The notes: generated by a model from the sequence alone, not told the origin. A DNA stretch of 64,000 bases from Achromobacter sp. AONIH1 (GCF_002902905.1 NZ_CP026124.1:5580001-5644000); one strand, 5' to 3'. Numbered from the stretch's first letter, positions 36,123 through 47,396 are shown. Numbers and translations are program-made.

Positions 36123-37148
36123 ATGAAACTCGCCACCTTGAAGAACGGCGCGCGCGACGGCCAACTGGTCGTCGTCAGCCGCGATCTGTCTCGCCACCTC
36201 GCCGTGTCCGCCATCGCCGCCACCTTGCAGCAGGCGCTCGACGACTGGACTCGGATCGCGCCACGCCTGCAAGCCGAATACCAGGCCCTGAACGACGGCC
36301 GCCGCGCCGGCGAACCCTTCGATCCCGCGCATTGCGCCGCGCCGCTGCCGCGCGCCTATCAATGGCTGGACGCGTCGGCCTACCTGAACCACGTCGACCT
36401 GACCCGACGCGCGCGCGGCGGCGAAATGCCGCCATCCTTCCTGACCGATCCGCTCATGTACCAGGGCGCGTCGGACGACTTCATGGGGCCGCGGGATCCC
36501 ATCACCGCCGCCAGCGAGGACCTGGGCGTGGACCTGGAAGCCGAGATCGTCGTGATCACCAACGACGTGCCCCTGGGCGTGAACGCCGACGACGCGCTGC
36601 GACACATCGTGCTGCTGGGCCTGGTCAACGATGTCACGCTGCGCAACGTGGTGCTGCCCGAGCTGGCCAAGGGCTTCGGCTTCCTGCAAGGCAAGCCGGC
36701 CTCGGCGCTGTCGCCGGTGCTGGTCACGCCCGACGAGCTGCAACCGTACTGGCGCGGCGGCAAGCTGCACCGGCCCATGCAGGTCTGGCTGAACGACAGG
36801 CTCATCGGCCAGCCCCAGGCCGGCGAGGAAATGCAGTTCCACTTCGGCGAGCTGATCGCGCATGCGGCGCGCACGCGCCGCCTGGGCGCCGGCACGCTGC
36901 TGGGCAGCGGCACGATCTCCAACGCCAGCGACGCGGCCGGCGTCTGCTGCCTGGTGGAAGCGCGCGTGCGCGAGAAGCTGCGCGATGGCGAAATGCGCAC
37001 GCCATTCCTCAAGCATGGCGACCGCGTGCGGATCGGCATGCGCGACGATGCCGGCGCGAGCCTGTTCGGCGATATCGACCAGGAGGTGGAAATTCCCGCC
37101 ACGCGGCCGTTGCCGGCCACGGCCGCACTTGAAACCGCCGCAGCCTGA
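36123..37148 (+). CDS. Fumarylacetoacetate hydrolase-family protein
   Basis: 341-residue FAA-fold hydrolase of the short bacterial type (MKLATLKNGARDGQLVVVSRDL). It has a small N-terminal domain and a C-terminal catalytic domain: YQGASDDFMGPRDPI, LGVDLEAEIVVITNDVPLG with acidic metal ligands, RNVVLPELAKGFGFLQGKPASALSPVLVTPDEL and GTLLGSGTISNASDA. It should split a fumaryl-type C-C bond (fumarylacetoacetate or fumarylpyruvate) to fumarate plus acetoacetate or pyruvate. maiA follows 12 bp on, which fits a maleyl-to-fumaryl isomerisation before hydrolysis. Confidence 0.88.
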   Translation: MKLATLKNGARDGQLVVVSRDLSRHLAVSAIAATLQQALDDWTRIAPRLQAEYQALNDGRRAGEPFDPAHCAAPLPRAYQWLDASAYLNHVDLTRRARGGEMPPSFLTDPLMYQGASDDFMGPRDPITAASEDLGVDLEAEIVVITNDVPLGVNADDALRHIVLLGLVNDVTLRNVVLPELAKGFGFLQGKPASALSPVLVTPDELQPYWRGGKLHRPMQVWLNDRLIGQPQAGEEMQFHFGELIAHAARTRRLGAGTLLGSGTISNASDAAGVCCLVEARVREKLRDGEMRTPFLKHGDRVRIGMRDDAGASLFGDIDQEVEIPATRPLPATAALETAAA

Positions 37149-37160
37149 ACGGAGCGCGCG

Positions 37161-37859
37161 ATGGCCGAATCCGCTTCGATCCCCGTGCTGCACAGCTACT
37201 GGCGCAGCTCGGCCGCCTACCGCGTGCGCATCGCGCTGGCCCTGAAGGGCCAGCCGTACCGCAGCGTCACCTGGCAGATGGCGCAGGGCGAGCACCTGCA
37301 GCCGGCCTACCGGCGCCTGGCGCCGTTCGGCCTGGCGCCGTTCGGCCTGGTGCCGATGCTGGACATTGACGGCCTGCGCCTGCAGCAGTCGCTGGCCATC
37401 ATCGAGTACCTGGAGGAACGCAACCCCGAACCCGCGCTGCTGCCGCCAGGCCGCGCGGCCCGGGCGCGCGCCCGCGCGCTGGCGCAGCTGATCGCCTGCG
37501 AGGTCCATCCGCTGAACAACCTGCGCGCGCTCAAGCGGCTGCGCACGCAGTTCGGCGCCGACGACGAGCAGGTCGGCGAGTGGTATCGCCATTGGTGCCA
37601 CGAGGCCTTTTCCGCCTTCGAGGCCGCGCTGGGCGACGACGACGGCTCGCCCTACGCGCTGGGCGACGCGCCCGGCATCGTCGAGTGCTTCCTGATGCCG
37701 CAGGTCTACAACGCCAGACGCTACGGCGCGGACCTGGCGCCGTATGGACGGATCGACGCCATCGCGCGGGCCTGCGCCGCCCTGCCAGCCTTCCAGGCCG
37801 CCAGCCCCGAGCACCAGCCCGACGCGCCGCAGCCCGCGCCGGCCGCGAATCCCGCCTGA
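37161..37859 (+). CDS. maiA: Maleylacetoacetate (maleylpyruvate) isomerase, zeta-class GST
   Basis: 232-residue zeta-class glutathione S-transferase. The N-terminal thioredoxin-like domain shows the signature SYWRSSAAYRVRIALALKG. LQQSLAIIEYLEERNPEPALLP and CEVHPLNNLRALKRL follow in the order typical of MaiA. It isomerises a maleyl ring-fission product to the fumaryl form using glutathione. Residues 53-62 contain a 5-residue duplication (LAPFG twice) from a 15-bp tandem repeat just before the glutathione-site loop GLVPML. An 11-bp hairpin follows the gene before the transporter. Confidence 0.87.
   Translation: MAESASIPVLHSYWRSSAAYRVRIALALKGQPYRSVTWQMAQGEHLQPAYRRLAPFGLAPFGLVPMLDIDGLRLQQSLAIIEYLEERNPEPALLPPGRAARARARALAQLIACEVHPLNNLRALKRLRTQFGADDEQVGEWYRHWCHEAFSAFEAALGDDDGSPYALGDAPGIVECFLMPQVYNARRYGADLAPYGRIDAIARACAALPAFQAASPEHQPDAPQPAPAANPA
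37316..37345 (+). repeat. 15-bp perfect tandem duplication inside maiA
   Basis: Two exact copies of CCTGGCGCCGTTCGG (37316-37330, 37331-37345) followed by a partial third (CCTGGTGCCG). In frame it doubles LAPFG next to the cis-Pro loop of the glutathione site. Confidence 0.95.
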
Positions 37860-37886
37860 ACCGCGCAGTCCCATCGCAGCCCCCCA

Positions 37887-37913
37887 GGAGGGCCGCGCCC
37901 CGCGCGGCCCTCC
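37887..37913 (+). terminator. 11-bp hairpin between maiA and the MHS transporter gene
   Basis: Perfect stem GGAGGGCCGCG / CGCGGCCCTCC with a 5-nt loop, no T-run after it. It may attenuate or stabilise within the operon rather than end it. Confidence 0.4.
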
Positions 37914-37951
37914 CAAGATCAGCGGCGCCGCCGCCACCCAGGAGACAAACC

Positions 37952-39292
37952 ATGCAAACCGAGATTTCCGCGCCCGGCGCCGCCGTCGCGCCCGCCGGCC
38001 GCCCGCTGATCAGCGCCGACGACCGCAAGGTGCTGGCCGCCACGCTGGTCGGCTCGACCATCGAGTGGTACGACTACTTCATCTATTCGCAGGCCGCCGG
38101 GCTGGTGCTGGGCGCGCTGTTCTTCGCCCCCTTCACCCAGAACAATCCGGAATGGGCGCTGATCCTGTCCTTCGCCACGGTGGGCGTGGCCTTCCTGTTC
38201 CGGCCGCTCGGCGCCATCATCTGCGGACACCTGGGTGACCGCTACGGCCGCAAGCGCGTGCTGGCCGCCACGCTCATCCTGATGGGCTCGGCCACCGCGC
38301 TGATCGGCCTGCTGCCGTCCTATGCCGTGCTGGGCGTCTGGGCGCCGGTGCTGCTGGTCGGACTGCGCGTGCTGCAGGGCTTCTCGGCCGGCGGCGAATG
38401 GGGCGGCGCGGCCCTGATGGCGGTGGAACACGCGCCGGCGCACCGCCGCTCGCTGTTCGGCGCCTTTCCGCAGATCGGCGTGCCCATGGGCATGATCGTC
38501 GCCACCGGCGTGCTCTGGTGCCTCACCACCGCCATCGGCATGGAACGCTTCATGGACTGGGGCTGGCGCGTGCCCTTCCTGCTGTCGGTGCTGCTGATCG
38601 TGGTTGGCACCTTCATCCGCCGCGCGGTCGAGGAATCGCCGGTATTCCTGGAGATGCAGGCGCGCAAGCGCGCCAGCGCCGCGCCGCTGGGCCAACTGCT
38701 GCGCAGGCATCCGCGCGAGGTATTGCTGACCGCGCTGATCTTCGTGGGCAACAGCGCCGCCGGCTATCTGCTGGTGGGCTTCTTCATCAGCTACGGCAGC
38801 CGCGCGCTGAAGATGCCGGCCCAGCAGGTGCTGATGGCCTGCACGCTGGCCGCCGGCGTCTGGCTGGCCACGACCCTGCTCGGCGGCTGGCTGGGCGACC
38901 GCATCGGCCGGGTGCGCACGTTCCAGATCGGCTATGTGCTGCTGGCGCTGTGGGCCGTGCCGATGTGGGGCTTCATCGACGCCGCCGACATCGGGCAATT
39001 CACGGCCGCGCTGGTGATCCTGGCGCTGCCGCTGGGCCTGACCTACGGCCCGCAGGCCGCGCTGTACGCCGAGATGTTCCCCGCCGGCGTGCGCTACTCG
39101 GGCATCTCGGTCGGCTATGCGCTCGGCTCCATCCTGGGCGGCGCCTTCGCGGCCATGATCGCGCAATGGATCATCTCGGCCACCGGCAAGTCCTGGATGG
39201 TGGGCGTGTACGTCATCGCCATGGCCCTGGTGTCCCTGGTCGCCGTCAGCCTGATCCGCGAACGGGCCGGCGCCACGCTGCACGGCGAATGA
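37952..39292 (+). CDS. MFS transporter, metabolite:H+ symporter (MHS) type
   Basis: 446-residue 12-helix transporter. MHS signatures are GSTIEWYDYFIYSQAAGLVLG, FRPLGAIICGHLGDRYGRKRVL, VLQGFSAGGEWGGAALMAVEHAP and LGDRIGRVRTFQIGY. Relatives carry shikimate, citrate, alpha-ketoglutarate or aromatic acids. It probably imports the aromatic acid substrate of this operon. ATG 37952 has GGAG 9-10 nt upstream; the open frame back to 37580 lies in maiA. Confidence 0.87.
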   Translation: MQTEISAPGAAVAPAGRPLISADDRKVLAATLVGSTIEWYDYFIYSQAAGLVLGALFFAPFTQNNPEWALILSFATVGVAFLFRPLGAIICGHLGDRYGRKRVLAATLILMGSATALIGLLPSYAVLGVWAPVLLVGLRVLQGFSAGGEWGGAALMAVEHAPAHRRSLFGAFPQIGVPMGMIVATGVLWCLTTAIGMERFMDWGWRVPFLLSVLLIVVGTFIRRAVEESPVFLEMQARKRASAAPLGQLLRRHPREVLLTALIFVGNSAAGYLLVGFFISYGSRALKMPAQQVLMACTLAAGVWLATTLLGGWLGDRIGRVRTFQIGYVLLALWAVPMWGFIDAADIGQFTAALVILALPLGLTYGPQAALYAEMFPAGVRYSGISVGYALGSILGGAFAAMIAQWIISATGKSWMVGVYVIAMALVSLVAVSLIRERAGATLHGE

Positions 39293-39315
39293 CCTTGCCG
39301 CCACGACCTCCAGCC

Positions 39316-40860
39316 ATGACCCTCCCCATCCGCCGCCAGGACCTGGTCGACTCCGTCGCCCGCGCCCTGCAGCACATCAGCCATACCCATCCCGCCGACT
39401 TCCTCGCGCACCTGGCCGAGGCCCATGCGCGCGAGGCCAGCCCGGCCGCGCGCAATGCGATGACGCAGATCCTGCTGAACTCGCGCATGGCCGCGACGGA
39501 CCGGCGCCCCATCTGCCAGGACACCGGCATCGTCAACGTGCTGCTTGAAGTCGGCATGGACGCGCGCTGGAGCGGCTTCGACGATGGCCTGGAGGATGCC
39601 GTCAACGAAGGCGTGCGCCTGGCCTACCGCCATCCCGACAACCCGCTGCGCGCGTCGCTGGTGTCCGATCCGCTGTTCGGCCGCCCCAACACGCGCGACA
39701 ACACGCCCGCGGTCATCCATGCCCGCGTCGTGCCTGGCGACACCTTGACGGTCACGGTGGCGGCCAAGGGCGGCGGCTCCGAGAACAAGGCCCGCCTGGC
39801 CATGCTGAACCCGGGCGACAGCGTGGTCGACTGGGTGCTGCGCACGGTGCCCGAGCTGGGCGCCGGCTGGTGTCCCCCCGGCATCCTGGGCATCGGCGTG
39901 GGCGGCACCGCCGAGAAGGCCATGCAGCTGGCCAAGGAAAGCCTGATGGAACCGCTGGATATGCTGTCGCTGCGCGCGGCGCTGCGGGCCGGTCGCGTGC
40001 TGACGCCGGAACAGGCCCTGCGCGTCGAGCTGCATGAGCGTGTCAACGCGCTGGGCATCGGCGCGCAGGGCCTGGGCGGGCTCAGCACGGTGCTGGACGT
40101 CAAGCTCAGGACCTATCCCACGCACGCCGCCGCCAAGCCGGTCGCTCTGATTCCGAACTGCGCCGCCAACCGCCATGCGCGCTTCACCCTGGACGGCCAC
40201 GGTCCCGCCCGCTTCGACGCGCCGCCGCCCGCCGCCTGGCCGGACCTCGCGCCGGCGGCCACGGACGGGCGACGCGTCGACCTGGACACGCTGACGCGCG
40301 ACGACATCGCGCAGTGGCGCGCCGGCGACACGCTGCTGCTCAACGGCCGCATGCTCACCGGCCGCGACGCCGCGCACCGGCGCATCCAGGATCTGCTGGC
40401 GCGCGGCGAGCCCATGCCCGCCGATTTCGCGGGCCGGGTCATCTACTACGTCGGCCCGGTGGACCCGGTGCGCGGCGAAGCCGTCGGCCCGGCCGGACCC
40501 ACCACGTCCACGCGCATGGACGACTACACGGAGATGATGCTGGCGCGAGGCGGCCTGCTGGCGATGGTGGGCAAGGCCGAGCGCGGACCCGAGGCGGTCG
40601 CGGCGATCCGGCGCCATCGCGCCGCCTACCTGATCGCCGTCGGCGGCGCCGCCTATCTGGTGTCGCAGGCCATCCGAAGCGCGCGCGTGGTGGCGTTCGA
40701 AGACCTGGGCATGGAAGCCATCTACGAGTTCGACGTGGTCGACATGCCCGTCACCGTGGCGGTGGACGCGCAGGGCGGCAACGTGCACGAGGACGGCCCC
40801 GCGCGCTGGCGACGCGCGCCGGCGGGAGCTATCGGCGGCATCGCGATCCGCGGCGCCTGA
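39316..40860 (+). CDS. Class I (4Fe-4S) fumarate hydratase
   Basis: 514-residue single-chain class I fumarase, which hydrates fumarate to malate with an oxygen-sensitive cluster. The three cluster cysteines are Cys67 ([10 protein letters not shown]), Cys186 ([14 protein letters not shown]) and Cys282 ([11 protein letters not shown]). The C-terminal beta domain has [15 protein letters not shown] and [23 protein letters not shown] 39316 is 23 bp after the transporter stop. Its place at the end of the operon fits disposal of fumarate from the FAA hydrolase step, and a separate housekeeping fumarase probably lies elsewhere. Confidence 0.92.
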   Translation: MTLPIRRQDLVDSVARALQHISHTHPADFLAHLAEAHAREASPAARNAMTQILLNSRMAATDRRPICQDTGIVNVLLEVGMDARWSGFDDGLEDAVNEGVRLAYRHPDNPLRASLVSDPLFGRPNTRDNTPAVIHARVVPGDTLTVTVAAKGGGSENKARLAMLNPGDSVVDWVLRTVPELGAGWCPPGILGIGVGGTAEKAMQLAKESLMEPLDMLSLRAALRAGRVLTPEQALRVELHERVNALGIGAQGLGGLSTVLDVKLRTYPTHAAAKPVALIPNCAANRHARFTLDGHGPARFDAPPPAAWPDLAPAATDGRRVDLDTLTRDDIAQWRAGDTLLLNGRMLTGRDAAHRRIQDLLARGEPMPADFAGRVIYYVGPVDPVRGEAVGPAGPTTSTRMDDYTEMMLARGGLLAMVGKAERGPEAVAAIRRHRAAYLIAVGGAAYLVSQAIRSARVVAFEDLGMEAIYEFDVVDMPVTVAVDAQGGNVHEDGPARWRRAPAGAIGGIAIRGA

Positions 40861-40883
40861 GCGGCGGCGCGGCCCACGCCGCC

Positions 40884-43800
40884 TCAATGCTCGATGAACT
40901 CTTCCAGGCGACGCACCGGCGCGTCCGCCGGACGCGGCGTCTGCTTGGGCACGGGCTTGCCCGAACCATCCAGCGGGTCGATCTTGGGATCGTCCCAGGT
41001 GCCGGTGACGGCGTACTCCATGGTCATCGCGCTCGCCAGCGGATGCTTGAGCAGCCACTGCGTCACGAAAGCGCCCAGGCCGATCAGCGGATTGACTGCC
41101 AGCGCCGTCACCACCGCCGCGCCGCTGGCGTCCAGGTTCGGAATCACCACGGCCTTGAGGTTCCAGCGCTCCTGCACCACGTTCACGTCGCCGGCCAGCA
41201 CGATGGCCGCCACGGGTCCGTTGACCTTGTAGCCATCAGTGCGCAACACGCCGTCGGACAGCTTCATGTGGCCTCGGATGGTGTCGAACGGAAAGCCGTC
41301 GCGCAGCAGGCTGGTGGGGTTGGCTTCCAGCTTGGCCAGGCGCTGCAGCGATTGCAGCGACAGCAGTTCCAGCAGCCGCGCCGTGCGCGAGTTCACGTGC
41401 ATGAAGCGGCCCTTGTCGACACTGACCTCGACCTCGCCATCGATGTCGGCGATATTGTGGGTCCAGGGCAGGTTGCGCCAGGTCATGCGGCCCTGCATCG
41501 TGCCGTCGCCGCCGGACACCATCTTCTCGAAGCCGATCCGGTCCATGAAACCGCCCAGGTTGGCGAACTTGATCGCCGCGTCCACGGTCAGGCCGCGGCT
41601 GGCTCCGTCCAGCGTCCAGTCGCCCTTGGCGTCGAGCTTGGCGGCGTCATTGGCGATGGACAGCTTGTCCAGCCGCCAGCGGCGGCCGCGCTCCAGGTTG
41701 GTGCCCAGCACCTGCAATTCGCCCAGGTTTTTCCCGTAGAGCAGGAACTGTTTGGCTTGCAAATCGATGGCGGGAATGTCGGACAGATCGCTGTTCGAGG
41801 ACAGGGCCTCGTCGGCCTTGTTGCCGTCGTCCTCGCCGCCCAGCGCCAGGTGCTTCAGGCGCGCGGTGATCTGGCCGGCGATGGCGCCGGATGCCTCGCG
41901 CCACTCCAGCGAACCGGCCGCCTGGCGCGACTGGATGTCCACGCGCCACTGCGCCGGATCCGGACGGGTGGCGTACAGGGTCAGGTCATTGAGCGTGTAG
42001 CCGCTGGTGCGCAACACGCCCGTGGCCAGGCTGACACGGCCGGGCGGCGGCAGGATCGGCTTGGGCGCCGGCTTGCCCTTGCCGGGCTGGACGGAAAAAC
42101 CGTCGCCGACCTTTTCCCAGCCGTCCATGTCCAGTTCCGGCAGGCTGGCGCTCAGGCTCAGCGCCGCTTCGGTCGGCAGGCTGGCCGGGCGATTGATGCC
42201 GACCGCGCCGCGCGCGAAATACGACGCCGACCTGCTGGCGGGATCGCGCTCGAACAGCGCGTTGACCGTCGTGCCCAGGCTGGCCGTCAGCCAGCGCCGG
42301 CCACGGCTGCCCTGGTCCTGCGCGGAGCCCCATTGCAGCTTCAACAGCTGCGAGGACTGCGCGGACTTGCCAACCGGCGCCGGCATGTCGATCGCCATCC
42401 CCGCCAGATCGGACTCGCCCGAGATCTCGACGGCGCCGCCCTTCTGGTAGCTGAGCTTGCCCTTGTATGCGGCCTTGCCCGAGAAGCGCGACATCGACGC
42501 GGCATTGCTGATCTGCGTCAGGCCGGCGCCAGCCAGCGTGCCCTCGAAGTTCAGCGCGTCACCGCTTTGCGCCAGCCGTCCGGAGATCTTCACGGGTCCG
42601 CCCAGGAACTGGGCGCGGACCTCGCGGGTCTGCACGCCCTTCTCGGAAAACTCCAGGTCGCCGTGCATCTGCGTCAGCAGCGGCATTTCCGGCATGAAGG
42701 AGAAGCTGTTGTCGGCGAACTGGATATGGCCGTCCACCTGCGTGTCGTCGGTATTGAGCAGCGGCACCGTCAGCTTGATCGGCATGCGCCAGTCGCCCGT
42801 GCCCTGGGCCTCGTCCAGCGCGCCGTCGAGCAGTTTGCCCAGCGGCGAGTTGGCCACCAGCGCCAGATAGGCGGGCACGGACCCGGAGCTGTTGCCGGTC
42901 ACCTGCAACACGGAATTGAGTTCCATGTTCGGAATGACGGCGCTGATCGCGCCCAGCGACAGCGTCTGACCCGGCGCCGGATGCATGAGCGCGCCGCCCG
43001 CCGTGTCCAGCGTCAGGCTGACCTTGTCGATGCGGAAGTTGCCGGACAGGTTCTCGAGCATGGGCCAGGCCTTGCGCTGCGGCCGCGCGGGGGCATAGTC
43101 CACGGTCGCGCCGGCGTACTCGCCCGCGATGACGAATTCTCCCTGCGCGCCCGGCGCGCCGTAAGGGAAATCGTCCAGGTCGCCTTTCAGCGTGATCGCC
43201 GCCGAGCGCATTTCGCCCGCCGGCAAGCCGGTGGCCAGCCATTCGCGCGCGTCGGGATTGACCGTGAGTGGCAGGTAGCGGTGGATGGCCGGCATGGCGC
43301 CACGGATCATCACGCCGCGCAGGTCGGCGCTGCCGGCGGCGGTCTTGCCCTCGGCGCGCCATTGGCCTTGCAGGCGCGCGTCCAGGTCCTCGTTGCGGAC
43401 CCGCAGCTCGGCGATGTCGACGAACCAGTCGCGCGCATCCGGGCCCTTGACCTGCGCGTCCACGTCCAGCTCGCCCACCTTGACGGTCGGCTGCTCGAAG
43501 ACGTCGGGCAGCGTGAACTGGAACCGTTCGGCGCGGCCCTTGAGCGAGGCGTTGGGCGCGCCCGGGCTGCGGGCCAGGGCCAGGCTGTCGGTCTGGATGA
43601 AATCACCCGGCAGCCCCTGCACGCGGAACTGCGCGTACTCGCCGCGCAGCGCCGGCCCTTCGGGACGCGCCGCCCAGGACAGGCCGCGCACGGCCAGGTC
43701 GGAGGTCAGCTCGGTGAACTTGCCGTGGTCCAGCTGCAGCCAGGCGCGGCCGCTCAGGCGGCCGGCCACGGGCGGCGCCGGCAGCCAGGCAGACCAGGCC

Positions 43801-44543
43801 AGCGGCTCCAGATCGTCGGCCTGCAGATAGATCTGTCCGCTCCAGTTGGCGGGGTTGCCCGCGTCGCCCGAGAACAGGCCGCGATTGAACTCGGCCCGCA
43901 GGTCCAGCTGCCGCGCCAGCGCCTCGCCGGCCGAGGCGCGCAGCGCGAATCGGTGCGACAGCCGGCCGTTGCGCGCCAGGAATTCCACGTCGCGCAGCGT
44001 CAGTTCCGGCGCCTGGCGCAACTCGTCCTGCCAGCGGATGACGGCGCCATGGATCAGCAATTCACGCTGCGAGGTCAGCCAGCGCAGCGCGGGATGCTCC
44101 AGCCCGGGCGCGGGGCCGCCCTGGTCGTTCAGGTCGATCGCCATGCCGGCGACCCAGAGGCGGTTCTGCGCGTCGCGGCGCAGGTTCAGTTCGGGTTGGT
44201 CGAGCCGCAATTGCAACAGCCGAGGCGACAGGGTCAGGATGCTGCGCCAGGCCAGCACCGCGGATACCTTGGGCAGGGTCAGCACGGCATCGGCCGCGCC
44301 GTCATGGACCTGGACCGAAGCCAGATCCAGCCTGGGATTGAGCCCCTGCCAATTGGCCTGGATCGCGCCGATCGAAACCTGTGCGCCCAACGCCTGGCTG
44401 GCGTAGGCTTCTATCTGAGGCCGCCATTGGTCGACGCGGGGCAGGACCCAATAGCGCAGGCCCAGCAACCCGATGGCGGCGACGCCATAAACGGCCAGCG
44501 CGCCCCAGTACAGGCCGCGGAGCACTTTTTTCGGAACAGACAC
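40884..44543 (-). CDS. yhdP: YhdP-family AsmA-like envelope protein
   Basis: 1219-residue protein. One N-terminal transmembrane helix ([31 protein letters not shown]) is followed by a very long periplasmic beta-rich domain of the DUF3971/AsmA-like type. Family-typical segments are [53 protein letters not shown] and, near the end, [28 protein letters not shown]. YhdP relatives form bridge-like channels that carry phospholipids to the outer membrane. It is divergent from glnE with an 84-bp gap, an arrangement common in Burkholderiales. Confidence 0.9.
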   Translation of the reverse strand: MSVPKKVLRGLYWGALAVYGVAAIGLLGLRYWVLPRVDQWRPQIEAYASQALGAQVSIGAIQANWQGLNPRLDLASVQVHDGAADAVLTLPKVSAVLAWRSILTLSPRLLQLRLDQPELNLRRDAQNRLWVAGMAIDLNDQGGPAPGLEHPALRWLTSQRELLIHGAVIRWQDELRQAPELTLRDVEFLARNGRLSHRFALRASAGEALARQLDLRAEFNRGLFSGDAGNPANWSGQIYLQADDLEPLAWSAWLPAPPVAGRLSGRAWLQLDHGKFTELTSDLAVRGLSWAARPEGPALRGEYAQFRVQGLPGDFIQTDSLALARSPGAPNASLKGRAERFQFTLPDVFEQPTVKVGELDVDAQVKGPDARDWFVDIAELRVRNEDLDARLQGQWRAEGKTAAGSADLRGVMIRGAMPAIHRYLPLTVNPDAREWLATGLPAGEMRSAAITLKGDLDDFPYGAPGAQGEFVIAGEYAGATVDYAPARPQRKAWPMLENLSGNFRIDKVSLTLDTAGGALMHPAPGQTLSLGAISAVIPNMELNSVLQVTGNSSGSVPAYLALVANSPLGKLLDGALDEAQGTGDWRMPIKLTVPLLNTDDTQVDGHIQFADNSFSFMPEMPLLTQMHGDLEFSEKGVQTREVRAQFLGGPVKISGRLAQSGDALNFEGTLAGAGLTQISNAASMSRFSGKAAYKGKLSYQKGGAVEISGESDLAGMAIDMPAPVGKSAQSSQLLKLQWGSAQDQGSRGRRWLTASLGTTVNALFERDPASRSASYFARGAVGINRPASLPTEAALSLSASLPELDMDGWEKVGDGFSVQPGKGKPAPKPILPPPGRVSLATGVLRTSGYTLNDLTLYATRPDPAQWRVDIQSRQAAGSLEWREASGAIAGQITARLKHLALGGEDDGNKADEALSSNSDLSDIPAIDLQAKQFLLYGKNLGELQVLGTNLERGRRWRLDKLSIANDAAKLDAKGDWTLDGASRGLTVDAAIKFANLGGFMDRIGFEKMVSGGDGTMQGRMTWRNLPWTHNIADIDGEVEVSVDKGRFMHVNSRTARLLELLSLQSLQRLAKLEANPTSLLRDGFPFDTIRGHMKLSDGVLRTDGYKVNGPVAAIVLAGDVNVVQERWNLKAVVIPNLDASGAAVVTALAVNPLIGLGAFVTQWLLKHPLASAMTMEYAVTGTWDDPKIDPLDGSGKPVPKQTPRPADAPVRRLEEFIEH

Positions 44544-44627
44544 GGATCAGTGGGCAGGAGTAAGGGTCTTGCGGTATCGTCCCCACTTATACCTGAAACG
44601 CGTCCTTTAGTCTGCGCCTATTTCATC

Positions 44628-47396
44628 ATGACACCATCGCCCACCCTCGCCCCCGTCCTGGCCTGGTCCGGCCACCTGCGCCGCCGCCTTGAGGCCCTGC
44701 CGGACCTGGCGGCCTGGCTGGAAACGGCCCGCCAGGCGCCCGTCACGCCGGCCCGGCTGGCCGAATGGCGCGATGAACTGGCGGGCATGGACGACGCCGC
44801 GCCGCTGCCGGTCGACGCCTGCCGCATGGTGCTGCGCAAGCTGCGCGAACGCGTTTTCTGCACGCTGATCGCGCGCGACCTGGGCGGCCAGGCGCCGCTG
44901 GAGGAAGTGGTGGGCGCCATGACGGCGCTGGCCGATCTGGCGGTGGCCGAAACCTACCGCAGCGTAGCGTCCGAACTGGCCGCCGTGCACGGCGTGCCGC
45001 GCGACCCGGCCACCGGCCTGCCCCAGGAAATGCTGATCGTGGGCATGGGCAAGCTGGGCGGCTGCGAGCTGAACGTGTCGTCCGATATCGACCTCATCAT
45101 GCTCTATGGCGAGGAAGGCGAGACCGACGGGCCGCGCCGCATCAGCCACCATGAGTTCTATGGCCGCCTGACGCGCCGCATGATGCCGGTGCTGTCCGAG
45201 GTGGACGCCAACGGCCAGGTCTTCCGCACCGACCTGCGGCTGCGCCCGGACGGCGACGCCGGCCCGCTGGCCTGGAGCCTGGACGCGCTGGAACACTACC
45301 TGATCGGCCAGGGCCGCGAATGGGAGCGCTATGCCTGGCTCAAGGCCCGGCTCATGCCCGCCCGCGCCTTCGAGGGCAGCGACAGCGCCCTGCAGGCGCG
45401 GCAGCTGGAAAGCCTGCGCGTGCCCTTCGTGTACCGCAAGTATTTCGACTTCGACGCGCTGGCCGCGCTGCGCGCGCTGCGCGAGCGCATCCGCCAGGAC
45501 TGGCAGCGCCGCGCCAGCGCGCGCAACGGCATCGACAGCGCCAACAACATCAAGCTGGGCGACGGCGGCATCCGCGAGATCGAATTCGTGGTCCAGCTGG
45601 CCCAGCTGATCCGAGGCGGACGCATGCCGGCCCTGCAGCGCCGCGGCCTGCTCGAAGCGCTGCACGCCGAAAGCGCCGCCGGCCTGCTGCCCGAAGCCGA
45701 CGCGCAGCGGCTGGAGGCCGCCTACCGCTTCCTGCGCCGCACCGAGCACGCGCTGCAGTACCGCGAAGACGAGCAGACCCACCTGCTGCCCGGCGACCCC
45801 GCCCTGCGCGCCGCGCTGGCGGCGGCGCTGGGCATGCAGGCCGGCGAATTCGAGGACACGCTGGCCGCGCACCGCGCCTTCGTCTCACGGACTTTCCGCA
45901 ACGTGTTCCGCCTGGTCGGCATGGGCGACGCCGAGGAGCCCGCGCCGGCCGCCGATGCGGCCGACAAGGAAGAACCCGACGAACAGTGCGCGCTGGCCGG
46001 ACAGATCCGTCAGGCCTTCGGCGACGAGGCCGACGACCTGCTGCGGCGCGCCGACACCCTGATGGGCAGCCACCGCGTGCGCAGCCTGCCCGACGCCAGC
46101 CGCCGCCGCGTCGAGGCGCTGCTGCCGGCCGCCCTGCGCGCCGCGCGGCAGACGCCCGCGCCGCTGCAGGCGGCGGTGCGGCTGTTCGACCTGATCGAGA
46201 CCATCGCCCAGCGCAGCGCCTACCTGGCCCTGCTGGCCGAATATCCCGACACGCTGGCGCGCGTGGCGCGCATGGTGGCCGCCAGCCCCTGGGCCGCGCA
46301 GTACCTGACCCAGCACCCGCTGCTGCTCGACAGCCTGATCGACTGGCGCACGCTGTTCGAGCCGCTGGACTTCGGTCAGATCGCGCGCCAGCTCGCCGCC
46401 GACCTGGACGCCTGCCGCCTACCCGACGGCGATCCCGACATCGAACGCCAGATGAACCTGATGCGCGACGTGCAGCGCCAGGCCAGCTTCCAGCTGTTGG
46501 CGCAGGATCTGGAAGGCGAGCTCACCGTTGAAAAGCTGGCGGACCAGCTGTCCGCCCTGGCCGACCTGCTGCTGGCCGAAACCATCCGCCGCGTCTGGCC
46601 GCTGGTGAACCGGCAGCCGGGCGCCGAGCCGCGCTTCGCCGTGATCGCCTACGGCAAGCTGGGCGGCAAGGAACTGGGCTACGCCTCGGACCTGGACCTG
46701 GTGTTCCTGTTCGACGACCCGCGCGACGACGCCGCCGAGGTCTACGCCAAGCTGGGCCGGCGCATGACCTCCTGGCTGTCCACCATGACCTCGTCGGGCC
46801 GGCTGTACGAAATCGACCTGCGGCTGCGGCCGGACGGCGACGCCGGCCTGCTGGCGGTGTCGGTCGAAGCCTTCGAGCAATACCAGCGCAAGCACGCCTG
46901 GTCCTGGGAGCACCAGGCCCTGACCCGCGCCCGCCATGCCGCCGGCGACGCGGCGGTCGGCGAGCGCTTCGAGCGCATTCGCGCCGACATCCTGGTGCAG
47001 CCGCGCGATCCGGCGGCGTTGCGCCAGGAAGTGCTGGAAATGCGCGGCAAGATCAATGCGGGCCATCCCAACGCCACGCCCAATTTCGACCTGAAGCACG
47101 ACGCGGGCGGCATGGTGGACGTGGAATTCGTCACCCAATATCTGGTGCTGTGCCATTCGGGCAGCCACCCGGTGCTGGTGCGCAACCTGGGCAATATCGC
47201 CCTGCTGCGGCTGGCGGGCGAAGCCGGCCTGATCCCGACCGACCTGGCCCTGCAAGCCGGCGACGCCTACCGCACGCTGCGCCGGGTGCAGCACCAGATG
47301 CGGCTGCAGGGCGTGGAAAAGGCCCGCGTCGCGCCCGACCAGCTGCAGGCCGAGCGGGCCGCCGTGCGCGAACTCTGGACCACGGTGCTGGGCTGA
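44628..47396 (+). CDS. glnE: Bifunctional glutamine synthetase adenylyltransferase/deadenylase GlnE
   Basis: 922-residue enzyme that adenylylates (inactivates) and de-adenylylates glutamine synthetase in response to PII and glutamine. Both nucleotidyltransferase motifs are present: [17 protein letters not shown] at about residue 144 (deadenylase half) and [19 protein letters not shown] at about residue 679 (adenylylase half). Each is followed by its RLRPDGDAG segment. The ATG at 44628 is chosen by homology (family start); the frame stays open far upstream through the antisense of yhdP, which is a high-GC artefact. Length is close to the E. coli protein. Confidence 0.95.
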   Translation: MTPSPTLAPVLAWSGHLRRRLEALPDLAAWLETARQAPVTPARLAEWRDELAGMDDAAPLPVDACRMVLRKLRERVFCTLIARDLGGQAPLEEVVGAMTALADLAVAETYRSVASELAAVHGVPRDPATGLPQEMLIVGMGKLGGCELNVSSDIDLIMLYGEEGETDGPRRISHHEFYGRLTRRMMPVLSEVDANGQVFRTDLRLRPDGDAGPLAWSLDALEHYLIGQGREWERYAWLKARLMPARAFEGSDSALQARQLESLRVPFVYRKYFDFDALAALRALRERIRQDWQRRASARNGIDSANNIKLGDGGIREIEFVVQLAQLIRGGRMPALQRRGLLEALHAESAAGLLPEADAQRLEAAYRFLRRTEHALQYREDEQTHLLPGDPALRAALAAALGMQAGEFEDTLAAHRAFVSRTFRNVFRLVGMGDAEEPAPAADAADKEEPDEQCALAGQIRQAFGDEADDLLRRADTLMGSHRVRSLPDASRRRVEALLPAALRAARQTPAPLQAAVRLFDLIETIAQRSAYLALLAEYPDTLARVARMVAASPWAAQYLTQHPLLLDSLIDWRTLFEPLDFGQIARQLAADLDACRLPDGDPDIERQMNLMRDVQRQASFQLLAQDLEGELTVEKLADQLSALADLLLAETIRRVWPLVNRQPGAEPRFAVIAYGKLGGKELGYASDLDLVFLFDDPRDDAAEVYAKLGRRMTSWLSTMTSSGRLYEIDLRLRPDGDAGLLAVSVEAFEQYQRKHAWSWEHQALTRARHAAGDAAVGERFERIRADILVQPRDPAALRQEVLEMRGKINAGHPNATPNFDLKHDAGGMVDVEFVTQYLVLCHSGSHPVLVRNLGNIALLRLAGEAGLIPTDLALQAGDAYRTLRRVQHQMRLQGVEKARVAPDQLQAERAAVRELWTTVLG

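Noticed and set aside
37580..39292. Fusion of a maiA-region segment with the MHS transporter
   Set aside because: The frame upstream of 37952 is maiA read in another frame. A GGAG ribosome site precedes ATG 37952 and transporter homology begins there.
38000..39300. The transporter as an osmolyte ProP-like carrier belonging to the betaine/ectoine system
   Set aside because: It is in the MHS family like ProP, but it lacks a long C-terminal coiled coil and lies within the aromatic operon between maiA and fumarase.
40314..47396. A 2360-codon open frame on the plus strand running through the fumarase 3' end, the antisense of yhdP and glnE
   Set aside because: Only the last 922 codons (glnE) show protein similarity. 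The rest is antisense to yhdP or out of frame with fumarase; long stop-free shadows are common at this GC content.
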